A DNA stretch of 64,000 bases. Source: CAIQPS01 sp963721365. Its GTDB lineage: Bacteria; Actinomycetota; Thermoleophilia; RBG-16-64-13. The translations under genes were made by a program, and so were the position numbers. The first letter of the stretch is position 1; each line of letters begins with the position of its first letter. The stretch spans positions 62,001 through 126,000 of the forward strand of contig CAVRJE010000007.1 of NCBI GenBank assembly GCA_963721365.1, written 5' to 3'. Below the pieces are notes generated by a model. It had not been told where the DNA came from, made no database searches, and worked only from the letters and a program-made list of their open reading frames with translations. This document shows positions 7,960 to 19,020 of this stretch, in pieces.

Positions 7960-9793
7960 ATGTGTGGGATCATCGGCTACGTCGGTGACAGAGAGTGCCG
8001 CGACATCCTCTTTCGAGGCCTGCGCAAGCTCGAATACAGGGGATACGACTCCGCGGGCATCTCCATAATCCACGAGGGCGGCTTCAAGCTGCTCCATTCC
8101 GTCGGCAATCTCGATAATCTCGAAGCGGTCCTCCCCGATCTCGGCGACGGGGGGACTGTAGGCATAGCTCACACCCGGTGGGCCACCCACGGCCGGCCGT
8201 CCAACGAGAACGCCCATCCGCACACGGACTGCGAGGGACGGTTCGCCATTGTGCTCAACGGCATCGTGGAGAACTATCTGAGCCTGCGGGCCGAGCTCCA
8301 GGAAGAGGGCCATGAGTTCACCTCCGAGACCGACGCCGAGGTGGTCGCGCATCTCATAGAGCGGTCCTACCGGGGATCGCTGCGGGAGGCAGTCGTCGAG
8401 GCCTACCGGCAGATGGAGGGGCACTTCACCTATTGCGCCGTAGCGGTGGACGAGCCGGACGTGATCGTGGGGATCCGCAAAGAGACCCCGCTCGTGGTGG
8501 GCGTGAGCGAAGGCGAGAACTTCCTGGCTTCGGCCATCCCCGCCTTTCTGGCCGAGACCCGCAGGGTGATCTTCCCCGAGGACGGGGACGTGGTGGTCAT
8601 CTCTCGGGCGGGCGCCGAGATCTTCGATGTGGACGGCGTGGTGATGGAGCGGGAGGTCCAGATCGTCGACTGGGACGAGGAAGCGGCGGAAAAGGCAGGC
8701 TACGAGACGTTCATGCTCAAGGAGATCCACGAGCAGCCCACCTCCCTCGCCGACACCCTCGCCGAGCGGGTGAGCCCTGACGGGCGGGTCGTTCTTGATG
8801 GGCTTGGCCTCACTCCCGACACCATCCGGAACATCAGGCAGGTGATCATCGTCGCCTGCGGCACCTCGTACCATGCCGGTCTGGTGGGCAAGTACGCGCT
8901 CGAGCGGTGGGCCCGCGTACCGGTGGAAGTGGAGGTGGCGTCGGAGTTCCGCTACCGGGATCCCGTGATCGGACCCGATTGCTCTTTGTATCGCAATAAG
9001 CCAGTCGGGGGAGACCGCCGATACGTTGGCAGCCATGCGCCTTGCGCGGCAGGCCGGCGCGCAGGTGCTGGCGGTGACCAACATCGTGGGCTCCCAGGCC
9101 ACCCGGGAGGCCCACGGGGTGCTCTTCACCCGGGCCGGGCTCGAGATAGGCGTGGCGGCGACCAAGACGTTCCTCACGCAGGTAATGGCCATGTTGCTGC
9201 TCTCCCTGCACTTTGCCGACCACCGCGGATACCTCACCGGCGCCCAGGTGCGGGAATACACCGAAGAACTGCGGCACATCCCGGCCCTCCTGCGCGACTA
9301 CCTGGAGGACGGCGCGGCGGCCAGGGTGGAACAGGTGGCTGGGAAATACGCTTCCAGCCGTTTCTTCCTCTGTCTGGGCCGCAACATGGGCCTCCCCGTC
9401 GCGCTCGAAGGAGCCCTGAAGCTCAAAGAGATCTCCTATATACCGACGGACGCCTATGCGGCCGGAGAGATGAAGCATGGCCCCATCGCCCTGCTCGAGG
9501 AGGGCTCCCCGGTCCTGGTGGTGGCGACGGATAGCCGGGTCTACGACAAGCTGATCTCCAACGTGCAGGAGGTGAGAGCGCGGGGAGCCCGAGTCATCGC
9601 CGTGGGGTCCGAGGGAAACCAGACCCTGGCCGAGATGGCGGATGAGATCCTGTACGTGCCGCGGACCGACGAGATGCTGGCTCCCCTTCTCTCGATCGTG
9701 CCGCTGCAGTTGTTCGCGTACTACGTCGCCAAGCACAAGGGCGAGAGGGTCGACCAGCCGCGCAACCTGGCGAAGACCGTCACGGTCGAGTAG
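7960..9793 (+). CDS. glmS: Glutamine-fructose-6-phosphate aminotransferase, one frameshift
   Basis: GlmS makes glucosamine-6-phosphate, the first step to UDP-GlcNAc. The start MCGIIGYVG supplies the N-terminal nucleophile Cys after Met removal. The glutaminase half has HTRWATHG and the SIS half has VACGTSYHAG, ISQSGETADTL, ATKTFLTQV and the C-terminal RNLAKTVTVE. The frame slips at about 8985-8990 (one extra base, probably in a TTT run), after GPDCSL; the next frame continues with IAISQSGET. Corrected length is about 610 residues, normal for the family. The gene is followed two bases later by acpS. Confidence 0.93.
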
Positions 9794-9795
9794 CG

Positions 9796-11887
9796 GTGAG
9801 CGGGCCCGGGGGAGAGCATCCTGGGGCGGGCCCCGCGGGCGGCAGACCCGGAAGGGCGCTCATCGGTCTGGACCTGGTCGAGGTGGAACGCTTCCGGCGT
9901 GCTCTCGACCGGCACCCCGCCCTCGAGCCGCGTCTTTTCACCCAGGCGGAGATCTCCTATTGCCGGGCCCGCGCGAAGCCGGTCCTGCACTTCGCCGCGC
10001 GGTTCGCGGCCAAGGAGGCGGTTGGTAAACTCTTAGGCACGGGCATCGTCTCCTGGCAGGAGATCGAAGTGCTGGGGGATCTCCCCGAGGGGGGTCCTAC
10101 CCGGGTGACGCTCGGGGGGCGGACGGCGAAGGCGGCGGAGGAACTGGGTTTGACGGACCTCCAGGTTTCGCTGTCGCATGTGGATGCCGTGGCCGGAGCT
10201 TGTCTGGCGGTTGTTGCACGTTCGTGGGGAGGTACCGAGATGGACGGCTTTCCTCAGGTATTCGACGACGGTGACCTGGAGGAAGGGGCCGGCGATCCCT
10301 CCGGCACCGGCTGGGACGGCCCCGGTCGTGCCGACTCGCTCTTCGACCGGCCCGGAGTCTTCACGTCCGCCCAGATGCGGGAGATGGACCGGGCGACGAT
10401 CGAGGACCTGGGCGTCCCGGGGCCCGTGCTAATGGAGCGGGCGGCCCTGGGGGTGAGCGCCCTTGTGCGCTCCCGGTTCCCCGGACGCCACACCCTGATC
10501 GTCTGCGGCAGGGGGAACAACGGGGGAGACGGGCTGGCGGCTGCCCGGCAACTTCACCTCGCCGGCCATCCGGTCGCCTGTGTGGTCGCCACGACTTCGC
10601 CCTCGGAACTCTCGCCCGACGCGGCCCTCAACTACTCGGCGGCCGAGAAAGCCGGCGTGAACCTACGCATCGGCGCCGTCCCCGACTATCTCTGGGACGA
10701 GACGGAAGTGGTGCTCGACTGCCTGCTCGGCACCGGGGCCGCGGGCGAGCTCAAGGGCCGGGTGGCCGAATGGGCCGCTCGGATCAACGCGGCCGGAGCC
10801 CGGGGGGTTCCGGTGATCGCCGTCGATGTTCCCTCAGGCGTGGACGCCACCGCCGGCACGATCGCGGAGGGATGCGTCGCAGCCGACATCACGCGTGACC
10901 TTTCACGCCGCCAAGACCGGCCTCGTCTGCCCGCCCGGCTCGGAGGCGGCGGGGGAAGTAGTCGTCTGGGACATCGGGATACCGGCCTTCCTCGAGCCCG
11001 AGCCCGATGTGTGGGTGGTCACCGAAGAGGACGTCAACATCCCCGGGCGGCGGGTGGACGACCACAAGTACCGAGCTGGGTACGTGGCGGTACTCGCCGG
11101 CTCGAAGGCCTATCCAGGCGCCGCGTGGCTGGCGTCGCAGGCGGCCTACAGGACCGGGGCAGGATACGTCCGTGTTCTGATGCCTGCCGGCGCCGCGGCG
11201 AGCATACGGAGCCGGCTCGTCGAGACGGTGCTCGAGGAGATCGGGACAGGTGACTTCCTCGACGACGCCGGGCCGGCCCTCGCCGCGATCGGCGACGACC
11301 GCCTAGGGGCACTGGTAGCCGGGCCGGGGCTGGGCCGGGATCCTGCCACCGCCGCGGCTGTCCGACGCATAGTGCTGGAAAGTTCGCTCCCCGTGGTGCT
11401 CGACGCAGACGGGCTCTACGCCTTCGCCGGGCAGGCCGGCCTGCTCCAGGGCAGGCCGGGCCTCGTGCTCACCCCCCACGCCGGCGAACTGGCCGCATTG
11501 CTCGGGGAGCCCGTGGAGGACGTGACGAAAGGCCATCTGGCCGCCGCCCGCCGGGCGGCGGCGGCGACGGGGCAGGTGGTGCTGCTCAAAGGCTCCTCGA
11601 CCATCGTGGCCGACCCGTCGGGTCGGGTGCGGGCCATCGTGCAGGGACCGCCCCAACTCGCCTCCGCCGGTACCGGCGACGTGCTCTCCGGCGTCATCGG
11701 GGCTCTGCTGGCCAAGGGACTGGAGCCGTTCGAAGCTGCTTACTCGGGGGCGTGGCTGCACGCGGAGGCCGGCGCCATCGGCGCCGAGACCGATCCCCAG
11801 GGAGTGCTAGCCGGCGACCTGGTCGAACTGCTCCCCGCGGTCATCGCCGATCGGATCTATGAGAGGAGACCTTCGTGGACGAGTTGA
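9796..11887 (+). CDS. Holo-ACP synthase joined in frame to NAD(P)HX epimerase/dehydratase, one frameshift
   Basis: Residues 20-142 are an AcpS-type phosphopantetheinyl transferase: LIGLDLVEVERF with D26, FAAKEAVGKLLG with E74, and VSLSHVDAVAG. The same frame continues through an acidic linker into NnrE (FTSAQMREMDRATIE, CGRGNNGGDG near 237-246), then NnrD, with LTPHAGELAALLG and SAGTGDVLSG. An extra base near 10894 breaks NnrE-NnrD; the second frame runs to TGA 11885-11887. Corrected length is about 696 residues. AcpS activates acyl carrier protein; NnrE/NnrD repair hydrated NAD(P)H. ATG 10240 has GGGGAGG seven bases upstream, so nnr may be translated separately and the fusion may be incidental or caused by an indel that removed a stop. 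Confidence 0.85.
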
Positions 11888-12339
11888 AAGTACGAGAGAT
11901 CATGCAGACCAACGTCATCACCGCGAAGCCGGACACGACGGTGGGGGAGTTGGCGGATATACTTGCGCAGAACAAGATCAGCGGCGTGCCCGTGGTGGAC
12001 GGCCAGGGCCGGGTGCTGGGGATGGTCAGCGAGGCCGACATCATCCTTCAAGATGCCGATCTCCATTTTCCCTACTACATCCAGTTCCTCGATAGCGTCA
12101 TCTACCTGCAGAGCGTCCACAAGTTCGAGGAGCGCTTCCGCAAGGCCATAGGGTCCAAGGTATCCGAGGTCATGAGTGAAGAGGTCGTATCGGTATCGCC
12201 CGACGCGACCGTGCGAGAAGTCGCCACCCTCATGACCGACCGCAACGTCAACCGTTTGCCGGTGACGGAGGACGAGCGATTGGTCGGCATTGTGACCCGG
12301 GGGGACATCGTCCGGGCTATCGCCGAGCACCGGACATGA
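11875..12339 (+). CDS. Tandem CBS-domain protein
   Basis: 154 residues made almost wholly of two CBS domains. The first covers about 8-60 with VREIMQTNVITAKPDTTV and GVPVVDGQGRVLGMVSEADI; the second about 97-150 with VSEVMSEEVVSVSPDATV and GIVTRGDIVRAI. Between them is an insert rich in aromatic residues. Such pairs bind adenine nucleotides and act as small energy sensors, but no partner domain is present. GTG 11875 has GAGAGGAGACC upstream and overlaps the nnr 3' end by 13 bases, so it is probably cotranscribed. Confidence 0.88.
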   Translation: MDELKVREIMQTNVITAKPDTTVGELADILAQNKISGVPVVDGQGRVLGMVSEADIILQDADLHFPYYIQFLDSVIYLQSVHKFEERFRKAIGSKVSEVMSEEVVSVSPDATVREVATLMTDRNVNRLPVTEDERLVGIVTRGDIVRAIAEHRT

Positions 12340-12376
12340 AGACGCAGAAGACGCAGCGCTAGGACCGGCGGAGGAT

Positions 12377-12721
12377 ATGTCGAAGAAAGCAACACGCAGA
12401 GCGGCGCGCCAAGCCTTCCCGAAGGCGCCCGCGCCGGGGACGAAGTCCTCCGGTGGCAAGAGTTCCGCGGCGAAGGGCAAGGCTCGCGCGCAGGCGCTCA
12501 AGCCGCCCAGTTGGAAGCGCGCCGCGATCCAGGGAGCCATCCTGGCCGCCCTCTATTTCGTGGTCATCCAGTTCCTCTGGAAGGGGAGCAGCTCACCCAA
12601 TGTGTGGGGCTCTCTCCTCATCGCGGTCATCGGGTTCGTCGCCTACAGCTGCATCGCCTACCTGGTCGATCGGTTCAACTACAACCGAAAACTGCGCAAG
12701 CTCAAGGGCTCCGCGAAGTAG
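12377..12721 (+). CDS. Small membrane protein with a basic N-terminal tail, function unknown
   Basis: 114 residues. The first ~48 are Lys/Ala/Ser-rich and strongly basic, with no domain that I recognise. Two hydrophobic segments follow, about 54-70 (AILAALYFVVIQFLW) and 78-96 (VWGSLLIAVIGFVAYSC), and then a basic tail NYNRKLRKLKGSAK. The expected topology is a hairpin with both ends in the cytoplasm. ATG 12377 follows GGCGGAGGAT, an adequate binding site. It lies between the CBS gene and the tRNA nucleotidyltransferase gene. Confidence 0.7.
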   Translation: MSKKATRRAARQAFPKAPAPGTKSSGGKSSAAKGKARAQALKPPSWKRAAIQGAILAALYFVVIQFLWKGSSSPNVWGSLLIAVIGFVAYSCIAYLVDRFNYNRKLRKLKGSAK

Positions 12722-12728
12722 CGTTCCT

Positions 12729-12759
12729 GGGACGCGGACGATGCCCGGGACGCGGACGA
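12729..12759 (+). repeat. 13-bp direct repeat before the tRNA nucleotidyltransferase gene
   Basis: GGGACGCGGACGA occurs at 12729-12741 and again at 12747-12759, an 18-base period. The period is a multiple of three and lies in the frame of the following gene, where it would encode a repeated PGTRT if translation began upstream. It looks like a small tandem duplication near the start of that gene. Confidence 0.7.
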
Positions 12760-12773
12760 CGGGGGGAGAAGAG

Positions 12774-14036
12774 ATGCTGCAGACCGTGGCGGCGGTCCTC
12801 CGCGGGCGCGGCGTCCAAGGGTGGCTCGTGGGTGGCACCGTCAGGGACCGGCAGCTTGGCCGCTACTCGCCGGACCTCGACGTCGCGGTAGCCGGCGAGG
12901 CCGCGGCCGTGGTCGCAGACGTCGCTCAGGCTCTCGGCGCTCCCTGGTTCGCTCTCTCCGAGCGCCATGGCGCCTTCCGGGTGGTGGTGGGCCGAGTTCA
13001 TGTCGACGTGGCCACCGTGCGCGGAGGGGCGATCGGCGCCGACCTGGCGCTGAGGGATTTCACCGTCAACGCGATGGCGATACCGCTCGAGGGCGGCGCG
13101 TTGATCGACCCGTTCGGCGGTCTCCACGATCTCGCGGCCGGCCGCCTGAGGGCCGTCTCGGATCACATCTTCGACGACGACCCTCTCCGCCTGATGCGGG
13201 CGCCCCGTTTCGCCCACGTGCTTGGTCTGCGCATGGACCCCCTGCTCATTGGCGCGGTGCGGGCTCAGGCATCTCGACTGTGGCGGGCCGCACCCGAAAG
13301 GATCGCCACCGAGATGGTCCTGACCCTTGCCGCCGGATCAGCGGGCGGCGCCGCCCGGCTGTGGGACGATCTGAGACTGCTGGGCGTCGTCGTTCCCGAA
13401 GTGGTGGAGGTTGGCTCTCTGACCCCCACTTATGCGCTGCTGGACCGGCTGGAGCAGATACTCGCCGATCTTCCCCGCCACTTCCCTGAGGCCGCTCCGC
13501 TCCTGGAGCAGCGGCTGGCCGGACCGGTGGACGGGGCGGTCGACCGCCGGGTCGCCCTCAGGCTGGCAGGTCTTGTCAACGGGGTCAGCCCGGCGCAGGC
13601 CCTGTGGGCCGGCCGCCGGCTGAAGGTGTCGGGCGCCCTCCTATCGCTCCTGCAAGCGGGAGCGAGGATGAGCGGTCGCGCCGGCCGGCTGGGTCAAAGC
13701 GCCCGCCCGGCCGGGCCGGGCCGCGACGCGGTCCTGTTCCTCTGGGAGGCCTCTCCCTGGGAGCCGGAGGTGATCATCCTCGCGGCCGCAGCGGCGCCGG
13801 CGGGCACTTCCGTGGAGGCCGCCGAAAGGCTGATGGCGCTGTGGGCCGAGAGGGCTGCCTCAGGGGTTCCCCGCCTCCCGTTCGACGGAGTGGATCTGAT
13901 GAGGGAGCTCGATCTCTCCCCCGGCCCGCGGCTGGGCAAGGCCTTGCGGGCCGCTCGGCTGGCCTGGGAAGCCGGGGAGGCCACGACTGCCGAGCAGGCG
14001 CTGGCGGCGGCGCGCGAGGCTCTCGGCGAGGGGTGA
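12774..14036 (+). CDS. CCA tRNA nucleotidyltransferase / poly(A) polymerase family protein
   Basis: 420 residues. The N-terminal class II nucleotidyltransferase head shows GWLVGGTVRDRQLGR, then the two carboxylates in SPDLDVAV, and RDFTVNAMAI. The middle has DDPLRLMRAPRFAHVLG, typical of CCA-adding enzymes and poly(A) polymerases, followed by a diverged helical body. I see no HD domain. ATG 12774 is chosen because GGGGGGAGAA precedes it; an in-frame ATG at 12741 lies inside a direct repeat. The protein probably repairs or adds tRNA 3' CCA ends. Separate CC- and A-adding activities or a poly(A) polymerase role cannot be told apart here. Confidence 0.85.
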   Translation: MLQTVAAVLRGRGVQGWLVGGTVRDRQLGRYSPDLDVAVAGEAAAVVADVAQALGAPWFALSERHGAFRVVVGRVHVDVATVRGGAIGADLALRDFTVNAMAIPLEGGALIDPFGGLHDLAAGRLRAVSDHIFDDDPLRLMRAPRFAHVLGLRMDPLLIGAVRAQASRLWRAAPERIATEMVLTLAAGSAGGAARLWDDLRLLGVVVPEVVEVGSLTPTYALLDRLEQILADLPRHFPEAAPLLEQRLAGPVDGAVDRRVALRLAGLVNGVSPAQALWAGRRLKVSGALLSLLQAGARMSGRAGRLGQSARPAGPGRDAVLFLWEASPWEPEVIILAAAAAPAGTSVEAAERLMALWAERAASGVPRLPFDGVDLMRELDLSPGPRLGKALRAARLAWEAGEATTAEQALAAAREALGEG

Positions 14037-14043
14037 GAAGACG

Positions 14044-14075
14044 GCGGGCCGGGCCATTTTCATGGCCCGGCCCGC
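14044..14075 (+). terminator. Perfect 14-bp hairpin after the tRNA nucleotidyltransferase gene
   Basis: GCGGGCCGGGCCAT pairs perfectly with ATGGCCCGGCCCGC around a TTTC loop, starting eight bases after the stop codon. There is no U-tract, so it may be a Rho-assisted terminator or a 3' end stabiliser. The remaining 235 bases up to rpmE hold only a possible promoter element (TATCAT near 14253) and no gene that I can support. Confidence 0.6.
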
Positions 14076-14310
14076 GCGGGTCCGCCTATCCAGTCCGGCC
14101 GGTCGGTGGTCTACCCACAACCGTGCCTCACTTTCCTGCGTCTACCGACGGTATCGGTCCCGACGCGGCTATTGCCGTGGTCCTTGTAGACTAGGAACGA
14201 AGACGCGGGCCAAAGGTTGTGGGGGGAGCCCGAAGGTCTTCGCGCCGCCGTGGTATCATATCGCTCCCTTTTCGGGCTTGTTACCCTGGGTACGTGTCAC
14301 TGGAGGCACC

Positions 14311-14523
14311 TTGAAGGAAGGCATTCATCCCAAGTACGTGGAGAGCAGAGTCGTCTGCTCTTGCGGTTCGACGTTCGCGACCCGCTCGACCCTGCCAGAG
14401 ATAAAGGTCGAGGTCTGTGCAGCCTGCCATCCGTTCTATACCGGTAAGCAGAAGCTGGTCGACACCGCCGGCCGCGTGGAGAGGTTCAACAAGAAGTACC
14501 GGCGTCCCGACACGACGAAGTAG
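14311..14523 (+). CDS. rpmE: 50S ribosomal protein L31, zinc-binding type
   Basis: 70 residues. The start MKEGIHPKY is the family N-terminus. Four cysteines, C16, C18, C36 and C39 in VVCSCGSTF and EVCAACHPFYTG, form the zinc ribbon of the C+ form of L31. TTG 14311 lies behind GGAGG with normal spacing. A zinc-containing L31 can be replaced by a zinc-free paralogue under zinc limitation in other bacteria; no paralogue is in this window. Confidence 0.96.
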   Translation: MKEGIHPKYVESRVVCSCGSTFATRSTLPEIKVEVCAACHPFYTGKQKLVDTAGRVERFNKKYRRPDTTK

Positions 14524-14535
14524 TTCTCGTCTGTT

Positions 14536-15288
14536 GTGCCCGCCGAACTGAAGGTAACTCTTCTTCAGTACACCCCGGCCCCGGAGCGCGCGGTAGCATC
14601 CGCGGGTAGGCTCTGCTACGCGCCGGTGAGCGCCGCCGATCTCAAGTCGGAGATGAGCGAGGACGACGTGCGGAGGCTCGTCCGCGGATTGGTTCGGTCC
14701 GGGCATCTGAGCGCTCTGGAGCACGCCAGCTTCACGTTCGCGGTGGACGGCATTTCCCGGGCCTGCTCGCACCAACTGGTACGGCACCGGGTGGCGTCGT
14801 ACAGCCAGCAGTCGCAGCGGTACGTACGGTTCGACTCCAACGGCGATTTCGTCATGCCGCCGAGCATCGCCGCGTCTTCCGAAGCGCGCGAGGTGTTCCT
14901 CGAAGCCATGGAGAACGCGCGGAAGGCGTACGAGCGCCTCGTGGAGTTGGGCCAGGCCGAGGGGCGGGGCAACGAGTCGGTCTTCGAAGATGCTCGTTTC
15001 GTGCTGCCCAATGCCGCCGAGACCAAGATCGTCGTGACCATGAACGCCCGGGAGCTACGCCACTTCTTCTCCCTGCGCTGCTGCCGCAGGGCGCAGTGGG
15101 AGATCAACCGGCTGGGGTGGGCGATGCGGCGACAGGCGCTGGCCGTCGCTCCCCTGCTGTTCGAAGGGACCGGTCCGGGGTGCATGACGGGCGGATGTCC
15201 TGAAGGAAAGATGTCCTGCGGCCGACCTTATACAGAAGAAGAGGTCCTCTCGATGGGCCCGGTCGGAGCGGCAGGAGGTCTGGACTGA
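14536..15288 (+). CDS. thyX: Flavin-dependent thymidylate synthase
   Basis: 250 residues. ThyX makes dTMP from dUMP using FAD, NADPH and methylene-tetrahydrofolate. The signature RHRVASYSQQSQR lies at 83-95 and fits the ThyX motif RHRxxS; FVLPNAAETKIVVTMNARELRHFFSLR further on is also characteristic. GTG 14536 is 12 bases after rpmE. A C-terminal extension with three cysteines (GPGCMTGGCPEGKMSCG) is present. A dCMP deaminase gene at 20301 could feed the same pathway. Confidence 0.95.
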   Translation: MPAELKVTLLQYTPAPERAVASAGRLCYAPVSAADLKSEMSEDDVRRLVRGLVRSGHLSALEHASFTFAVDGISRACSHQLVRHRVASYSQQSQRYVRFDSNGDFVMPPSIAASSEAREVFLEAMENARKAYERLVELGQAEGRGNESVFEDARFVLPNAAETKIVVTMNARELRHFFSLRCCRRAQWEINRLGWAMRRQALAVAPLLFEGTGPGCMTGGCPEGKMSCGRPYTEEEVLSMGPVGAAGGLD

Positions 15289-15289
15289 C

Positions 15290-16329
15290 GTGACAGCGCA
15301 TACATCAGCGGAGAACGAACAACCTCAGGCGTGCTCTCAGCACGATCACGCGTTCGGCGGACAGGCGGTCATAGAGGGAGTCATGATGCGCGGACGCCAC
15401 TCCTGGGGAGTCGCCGTCCGCCGGTCCTCAGGCGACATTGCCCGTGTGGCCTACCCCTTGCCGCCGGCCGGCTCGCGCAGTCGGTTCTGGCGCATCCCGG
15501 TGGTGAGAGGGGTGGTCGCTCTCTACGAGTCGATGAGTCTTGGTATAAAGGCTCTGGGGCTCTCGGCCAACATCAGCCTGGAGGGCTTGGCCGAGACCGG
15601 GAAGGGGACCGTCGACGCCGAGGGGGCGCAAACGCCCCAACCGGCACGCGCGGAGACCGACGGAGGCATGCCCGAAGAGCCGCCCTCGTTCGGTTGGAAA
15701 CAGCTGGCGGTCACCGTGATCGTTGCGGTGGGCATGGCGGTGGGGCTTTTCATAGTCGTGCCGCTGGTCGTCGTCAAACAGTTCGAGACGACGTTCGCCA
15801 ACCCGTTCCTCTTCAATCTGGTGGAAGGGCTGATCCGGATCGCCATCTTCATCCTGTACCTTGTCGTGATCAGCCTTATCCCCGATCTGCGCAAGGTGTT
15901 CGAGTACCACGGCGCGGAGCATAAGGTCATCCACGCGTACGAAGCTTGTGGGCGGCCGGACGCCGAGTTCGCCCAGGGATTCTCCACCCGTCACCCTCGT
16001 TGCGGCACCGGCTTCCTTCTGTTGGTGATGGTGATATCGGTCTTTGTGTTCGCCATGGTCGGCAAGCCCAGCGTGCCTTGGCTGGTTCTCTCGCGCCTCA
16101 TCGGGATCCCTCTGATAATCGGTATCGCGTACGAGATCGGGATCAAGTGGGCTGGACGCTCCCATGGTGTCTTTGCCCGCATCCTCCTCTGGCCGGGGAT
16201 CCAATTGCAGCGTCTCACCACCAGGGAACCCTCCATGGATCAGCTCGTGGTCGCCGCCGCCGCTCTTGAAGAGGTCATCAGCATGGACACGGCCGAGATC
16301 GCGGCCAAACAGGAAGCTCTCGCCCTCGC

Positions 16330-16333
<4 letters not shown>
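15290..16333 (+). CDS. DUF1385 (YqhQ-like) membrane protein
   Basis: 347 residues. The N-terminal GGQAVIEGVMMRG and later FEYHGAEHKVIHAYE and TRHPRCGTGFLL are family hallmarks. Membrane segments are visible around 136-160 and 178-200, followed by two more near 235-255 and 262-285. The cytoplasmic Glu/His-rich motif between them suggests metal binding, but the function is not established. GTG 15290 directly follows the thyX stop, and the 3' end overlaps prfA by four bases (ATGA). Its position just before prfA is common in Actinomycetota and Firmicutes. Confidence 0.9.
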
Positions 16334-17406
<1,073 letters not shown>

Positions 17407-17426
17407 CGACCGGGGCGCGGCCGCCC

Positions 17427-18968
17427 ATGGAATCATGGACAATCGGCAGACTGCTGGGAACGGCAGCCGGCTACCTCAAGGACAAGGGCTCTCCGTCGGC
17501 GCGTCTTGACGCCGAACTGCTCCTGGCCGACACCTTGCATCTCGAGCGCATCGACCTGTACACGCAGCACGAGCGCCCGCTGACCCCCCAGGAAGTGGCC
17601 TCATACCGGGCTCTCGTCGCCCGGCGGGCAAGCCGGGAACCTGTCGCCTACATCAGGGGCCAGGCCCATTTCCGCCACCTCTGCCTGCAGGTCCGCCCCG
17701 GCGTGCTCATCCCTCGGCCCGAGACCGAAGAACTCGTGGACCTGTCTCTGGCCACCCTGCGGCGCCGGCCCCCCTGGGGGGACCTCCCCGACCGTCCGGC
17801 GCCCCCGCAGATCCCGGCGATCGCGGACGTGGGCACGGGGAGCGGAGCCATCGCGCTCAGCCTCGCGCAGGAGGCCGGGGTTCGGGTCCTCGCCGTCGAC
17901 GATAGCGCAGAGGCGCTGGCGGTGGCGGGCGAGAACGCACGGTCTTTGAGCCTGGAAGGACGGGTGGTGCTCCGGCGGGGAGATCTGCTGGCGGGCATCG
18001 CCGACGCCGCGCTCGACCTGGTTGTCAGCAACCCGCCGTACGTCCGCTCCGGCGACATCCCCTCTCTCGCCCCCGACATCCGGCTGTTCGAGCCGGTCGG
18101 CGCTCTTGATGGCGGCCCCGATGGCCTGGATGTGTACCGGCGTCTCGTGCCGGACGCGGCTCGGGCCCTCCGGCCCGGAGGCACGCTCTTGCTGGAAGTG
18201 GGCGAGGATCAGGCAGGCGCCGTCTCCGAAATAGCCGCGGCGGCCGGGTTCGTTCTGGTGTCGGTGCACAAAGACCTGTCTCGCAAAGAGCGCATGGTGG
18301 AAGCGACGCTCCCGGGGGCGCCGGCGCTGGCGCCCGATGATCTGGGAGGCGCGGAGGTGTGGGCGCTGCGGGCGGCCCTGGACGCCGGCGCGGTCGTCGG
18401 TGTGCCCACGGACACTGTGTATGGCCTCGCGGCTCGCTGGGATCTCGCCGCCGGTATCCGCAGGCTCTTCGCCGCGAAGCAACGGTCCCCGGAGCAGCCC
18501 GTGGCCGTCCTCTTCCCCTCGGTCGGCGCCGTCGCGGCGTCTTTGCCGGATCTCGACCCCACGGCGGCCAGGGTGTTGGCCGCATTGCTGCCCGGTCCAT
18601 ACACCTTCGTGGTTGCCACGTCGGTGCCCCGGCCCGATCGCGTCGGGACGCCCGACTCGCTCGGTATCCGGATCCCCGATCATCCGGACCTGCTCCGGCT
18701 GCTCGCCGCCATCGACGTGCCGCTCGCCGCGACCAGCGCGAATGTCGCCGGCCTTCCCGACGTGGCCGTCGCGGGGCAGGTCGACCCCATGGTGCTCGCC
18801 CACTGTACCCTTGCGATCGTTCCGGCGCCCGGGTCGACGGAGGTTGCAGGCATCGCGTCTACCGTCGTCGACCTGCGCCCGCTGGCAGGCGGCGGGGCGC
18901 CCCTGGTCCTGCGGGAAGGCGCGGTCTCCAGCGCTGAAGTGATGGCCCGCATCGGCTCCTGCGCCTGA
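17427..18968 (+). CDS. Fused release-factor glutamine methyltransferase and threonylcarbamoyl-AMP synthase
   Basis: 513 residues in one frame. Residues 1-290 are PrmC: SAM motif DVGTGSG at 134-140 and catalytic NPPY at 202-205; it methylates the GGQ glutamine of RF1 and RF2. Residues 311-510 are the YrdC/Sua5 (TsaC) domain: PTDTVYGL at 327-334, KQRSPEQP at 351-358 and SAN at 437-439; it makes threonylcarbamoyl-AMP for t6A in tRNA. The linker is Pro/Ala-rich. These are neighbours in many bacteria but usually separate. GTG 18357 has GGGAGG seven bases upstream and could start a free Sua5. Confidence 0.9.
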   Translation: MESWTIGRLLGTAAGYLKDKGSPSARLDAELLLADTLHLERIDLYTQHERPLTPQEVASYRALVARRASREPVAYIRGQAHFRHLCLQVRPGVLIPRPETEELVDLSLATLRRRPPWGDLPDRPAPPQIPAIADVGTGSGAIALSLAQEAGVRVLAVDDSAEALAVAGENARSLSLEGRVVLRRGDLLAGIADAALDLVVSNPPYVRSGDIPSLAPDIRLFEPVGALDGGPDGLDVYRRLVPDAARALRPGGTLLLEVGEDQAGAVSEIAAAAGFVLVSVHKDLSRKERMVEATLPGAPALAPDDLGGAEVWALRAALDAGAVVGVPTDTVYGLAARWDLAAGIRRLFAAKQRSPEQPVAVLFPSVGAVAASLPDLDPTAARVLAALLPGPYTFVVATSVPRPDRVGTPDSLGIRIPDHPDLLRLLAAIDVPLAATSANVAGLPDVAVAGQVDPMVLAHCTLAIVPAPGSTEVAGIASTVVDLRPLAGGGAPLVLREGAVSSAEVMARIGSCA

Positions 18969-19020
18969 CGCGCCTCTGGTATTCTTGCCTCTGCTTTTTT
19001 GGAGGAGGAGGCCACGCCCA

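Noticed and set aside
12729..12759. Direct repeat as a mobile-element footprint or attachment site
   Set aside because: It has an 18-base period in the reading frame of the next gene and no transposase or terminal repeats nearby; a local duplication is enough.
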